Assembly: GCA_027886175.1 (NCBI GenBank)
Contig: JAJNNQ010000018.1
Location: 15,977,001-16,041,000, forward strand
DNA length: 64,000 nucleotides
Direction: 5' to 3'
DNA from: Phylloscopus collybita
Taxonomy: Eukaryota > Chordata > Aves > Passeriformes > Phylloscopidae
Positions 61,051 through 64,000 of this stretch are shown here, one piece after another. The notes beneath the pieces are model-generated. The model did not search any database. It worked only from the letters and a program-made list of their open reading frames with translations, and was not told where the DNA came from. A program made the translations under genes and the position numbers. How positions within the stretch are numbered: position 1 is the stretch's first letter; each line of letters starts with the position of its first letter.

Positions 61051-64000
61051 TGAAATATGGCTTTTGCAGGATAAAGTCAATAAAGTCAGGATAAGGTGCG
61101 GAAGGGATGTGGGACATATTTTTTCTGTGGATTGTGCTGGCTTTTAACTAAATTTTGCCTGCCTAAGAGTGTGTACTGTAGTTACAACATAATTCAGGAA
61201 TAAATAAATGAAATATCCTCCAAGAAGAAAAGAGGTAATCAAGAGCAGAAGTCACTATTTATGTGACTACTGTCACTTTGAATTATATTTTCAAGCATTC
61301 ACTTTCAAAAAGACACAAAATCTAGTGTTGTTACTTTTTTTAAATCTCCAAGCATTAGCAAATCTACTTTTGGAAAAGTAATCCCTTCTGAAAAATACAA
61401 ATCCTAAGTCCTCCTACCTGGAATCATGTACAGAAAATTTATTAAACTGTTCATAAATTGAAGTGAGTTTATGCATGTATAAAAATAAATCAATGTATTA
61501 GTTTACAGGGATATACATCTGCACATCTGTATCCAGACATGTTCACTCTTATCAACTCTTAAAACATTCTGATGCTGTTTTCCTTAAATGCTTGGCTTTC
61601 TGAGTCATGTAATTACATGGGTCTCTATTAGAATTTTAAATAAAAAACTAGTTCTTGCCTGACACACCCAAAGACTCCAATGCATTATAAGCAGTATTTG
61701 AAACAAATGAGGATTTCAATGCCTGAATGAGAGGCAAGGACCTAAGTGCATTGTAAGTTTTATCAAAACACAAAACAAAAACAGCTAACTTGCAATTTCA
61801 TTTATTTTAAAGCCAATGGCTCAATTTTTTTAAACTTCCTCACCAATTTTGGCAGGAGATTATCAGTAACTGCACTGTGATAGGGATATTAAAAACTGCA
61901 GTAGAGATGGGGACAAGTTTGAAATGTCTTAAATTTTTCCTTTAATCACTACAAGCCTATCTGAATTGAAGGCTGTGGCACAGAGGAAGGCAAGGGTAAT
62001 TGCAATAAGAAAAGCCAAACACAGAGTGAACTGGAGCAGGAGGCAAGTTTCTCTGTCTCACAGGATTTTTCAATCCACATGGTGCTTTCTGGACACTTAC
62101 AAGGCTAAACTAATGCCAATGAAATGGTCTTGGTATGGAACTGAAGCCCCTGAACAGCTCCTGCATAGGGATCAACCTCCTCCCTGTCAGATTCAAACAG
62201 CAGATGGAGTCCCTCAGGCTCAGATGAGTGTATTTCACAGCAATAGTTATACTAAATTAAATTTGTCTCTAAATCTTTGCTCTGTATAAGAATTAATCCT
62301 CATGAATGATTGTAAAATATATAATCGCTTGAGGAAAAAGTCTATGTGGGATTAAACTGAACAGTTAGGCTTAACTCAGATAGGCTACAGTATGTATCCT
62401 GGTTGCCCCAGGATAATTTCTAGAGCAGTTCCTCAGGGCTCTGACACCTGGGTCAACCAGCATGAGCCAAGAGACAGTGAACATGGAAAGCACCTCTTCT
62501 TGTCTGCACAAAGTAACACAATACTACTGACAGCCTGTATAGTCTTGTGCAGGGAAATAATTTCTTCTGAGATGAAGATATCTAATTTTAGCCTCTGTGT
62601 CGAGACATAAATATGAAAGGAAAACTTCCTAAAGTGGTACTATCACACAGCATTATGTACAGAAAAAAATAGCAACCCAACCATCCTCCTGTGGGAGGAT
62701 AAGAAAATAACTATTCTGAGAAGGAAGGTGTAGAGTAGGATAGACATTTGGATAGAGTAGAGAATTAGAATAGAATAGAGAACAAGTTAGCAGTAATGGC
62801 AGAAGTGATCATGATGTGACCAGAAGCTTGGCTGAAGCCACCGACCCATATCAGTTATGCCATCTGGCATGTGACAAATTCATTTCAGTCATCACTGGCT
62901 TGGGCTGCTTTAAAGTGAGAGATGGAGCAGTAAAGGGCTCTGTGCCTCATTGCTAGTACTGTGTTTCCAAAAGAGTAGCCAGATTGTGATGTTGATATTT
63001 GTTCTTTCTTTCTCCAATTTAGAATAATTAAGACTTGGGGAAAACAAAATGTCGTTAAGAAATATAGTGGTTATTTGATTGTACTTACAAAACCGTAATT
63101 TTCCTCTTATTCTGATACTTACAACAGCTAAGTCTGTGGATGTTTGCTTTATTATTACATTTGTCAGCATCTGTCACTGTAAAAGTCTCTGATAAATGTC
63201 CTCAATTTCTCTTCTAGAGTAATGTAATTAGCCTCTAAGTGAACAAAATACTTAATTTGTTGCCATAGCATTGGAGTTTGAGAAATACATGGTGACCTGC
63301 ATAAAGAATTAGCACAAATTTGATAAGCATGCACTAAGACTATTATAAAATCTGAGACTGAATATACTGCTCTAAGAGGCACAGTCTTTGTGACAGCTAA
63401 CATGCCAAGTTTGTGGAAATTAACACCACCCTGGCTGAATTATAGCTCCCCCGCAAAAAGCTGGGTTTTTTTCTTACCTTTAATATCAGACTTGTGCAGA
63501 ATTGACTATACCACCTACCTACATGACTGAAATAAAAGCACATTGTAGTGGTAGTAATGCTTTAGGAATCAGAATGACAAGTGTCAAAATACTGCCTTCT
63601 TAAACCTATCACAGCATCTTGGCCCAAAGGCAAAGAAATGAACAGAGAAATCAAGAAAACCAGATCTTACTTTGCTTTAGTTTCTACAATCAAGTAAAAA
63701 CATGTGTAAAATTTCTCTGCTGGGCAAAAACAGTTACAGAGAGCAAAAGAGACTTTCCATAAGGAAATGAGGAGAAAGCATGCAACACTCAACACTGCTG
63801 AGGTCCTTGGTGGTTTACCACACCTGTACCAAGTTCGTGACCCATGCTGGGGTCAAGATCCTGGCTCAGTAACAACTAAAGCTGACTGACCTTGCTCCTG
63901 CATTTGGAGGCTGCCTCTCTAGGAGCCAGTGAGCTGTGTAGTCTCTCCTCCAAATTGGTTTGCTCCACAGAGGAGTCTAGGAGTAACCCAAGACAAAACA

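Larger units (their letters stand above)
57480..64000. other. Upstream flank of UNC79, no coding gene recognised
   Basis: Outside the CR1 element (59498-61050) and the 21-bp duplication (58620-58661) this is AT-rich sequence. A TAGAATAGA-like low-complexity patch lies near 62745-62785. I looked for the BTBD7 N-terminus on the plus strand and did not find it; the divergent gene's coding part, if present, would lie beyond 64000 or after a long first intron. The 107-codon frame at 61966-62289 was not recognised. Confidence 0.7.

Noticed and set aside
61966..62289. 107-codon plus-strand frame in the upstream flank
   Set aside because: Not recognised as any protein, no polyadenylation or splice context that could be trusted; treated as chance.
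57480..64000. Possible BTBD7 coding exon on the plus strand
   Set aside because: The recalled BTBD7 N-terminus is not present in any frame; only the promoter inference remains.
1..64000. CRISPR arrays, operons, tRNA or rRNA genes
   Set aside because: The window is vertebrate intron-exon DNA; no spaced identical repeats, operon-like gene strings or cloverleaf candidates were found.

Overview
This is a vertebrate nuclear genomic window, almost certainly from a bird. The interspersed repeats are CR1-type LINE fragments, one with the bird CR1 3' end next to an 'agaatcatggaatc'-like motif, plus several short endogenous-retrovirus solo LTRs. No Alu, L1 or other mammalian repeat was recognised. The introns are compact: 28 coding exons fit in about 56 kb. 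A passerine is my best guess, because the LTRs look young and fit the LTR-rich pattern of songbirds; that part is inference.

One gene dominates the window: UNC79 (KIAA1409), read on the minus strand. It encodes the large HEAT-repeat-like auxiliary subunit of the NALCN sodium-leak channel complex (NALCN, UNC80, UNC79, NALF1/FAM155A). I could place 28 consecutive coding exons, from the ATG at 56980-56982 down to 793-975. They join without a phase error into 4,224 nt (1,408 codons), roughly the first half of the protein compared with the human length I recall (about 2,635 residues). The 3' half lies to the left of base 1. Exon identities rest on conceptual translation matched to the vertebrate UNC79 protein from memory, and on consensus splice sites.

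Layout from right to left. 57480-64000 is the upstream flank, with a 1.5-kb CR1 at 59498-61050. 56440-57480 is a dense CpG island holding the UNC79 start codon, probably a bidirectional promoter shared with a divergent gene (BTBD7 in human, as I recall; no BTBD7 coding sequence is visible here). 30062-56960 holds exons 1-11 with introns of 0.6-5.5 kb. 9918-30061 is the exon-dense middle (exons 12-26), into which five solo LTRs have inserted. 1-9917 holds exons 27 and 28 with long introns and a perfect 90-copy GGAA microsatellite.

The most noteworthy non-coding items are: a 61-bp near-perfect palindrome in intron 24; a 405-nt homopurine tract in intron 27; three sense-oriented LTRs with AATAAA signals in introns 12, 13 and 15; an inverted pair of related LTRs bracketing exons 14-22; and two coding exons (12 and 26) far richer in GC than the rest. 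I found no undescribed multi-gene system, no RNA gene I could defend, and no CRISPR or bacterial feature.
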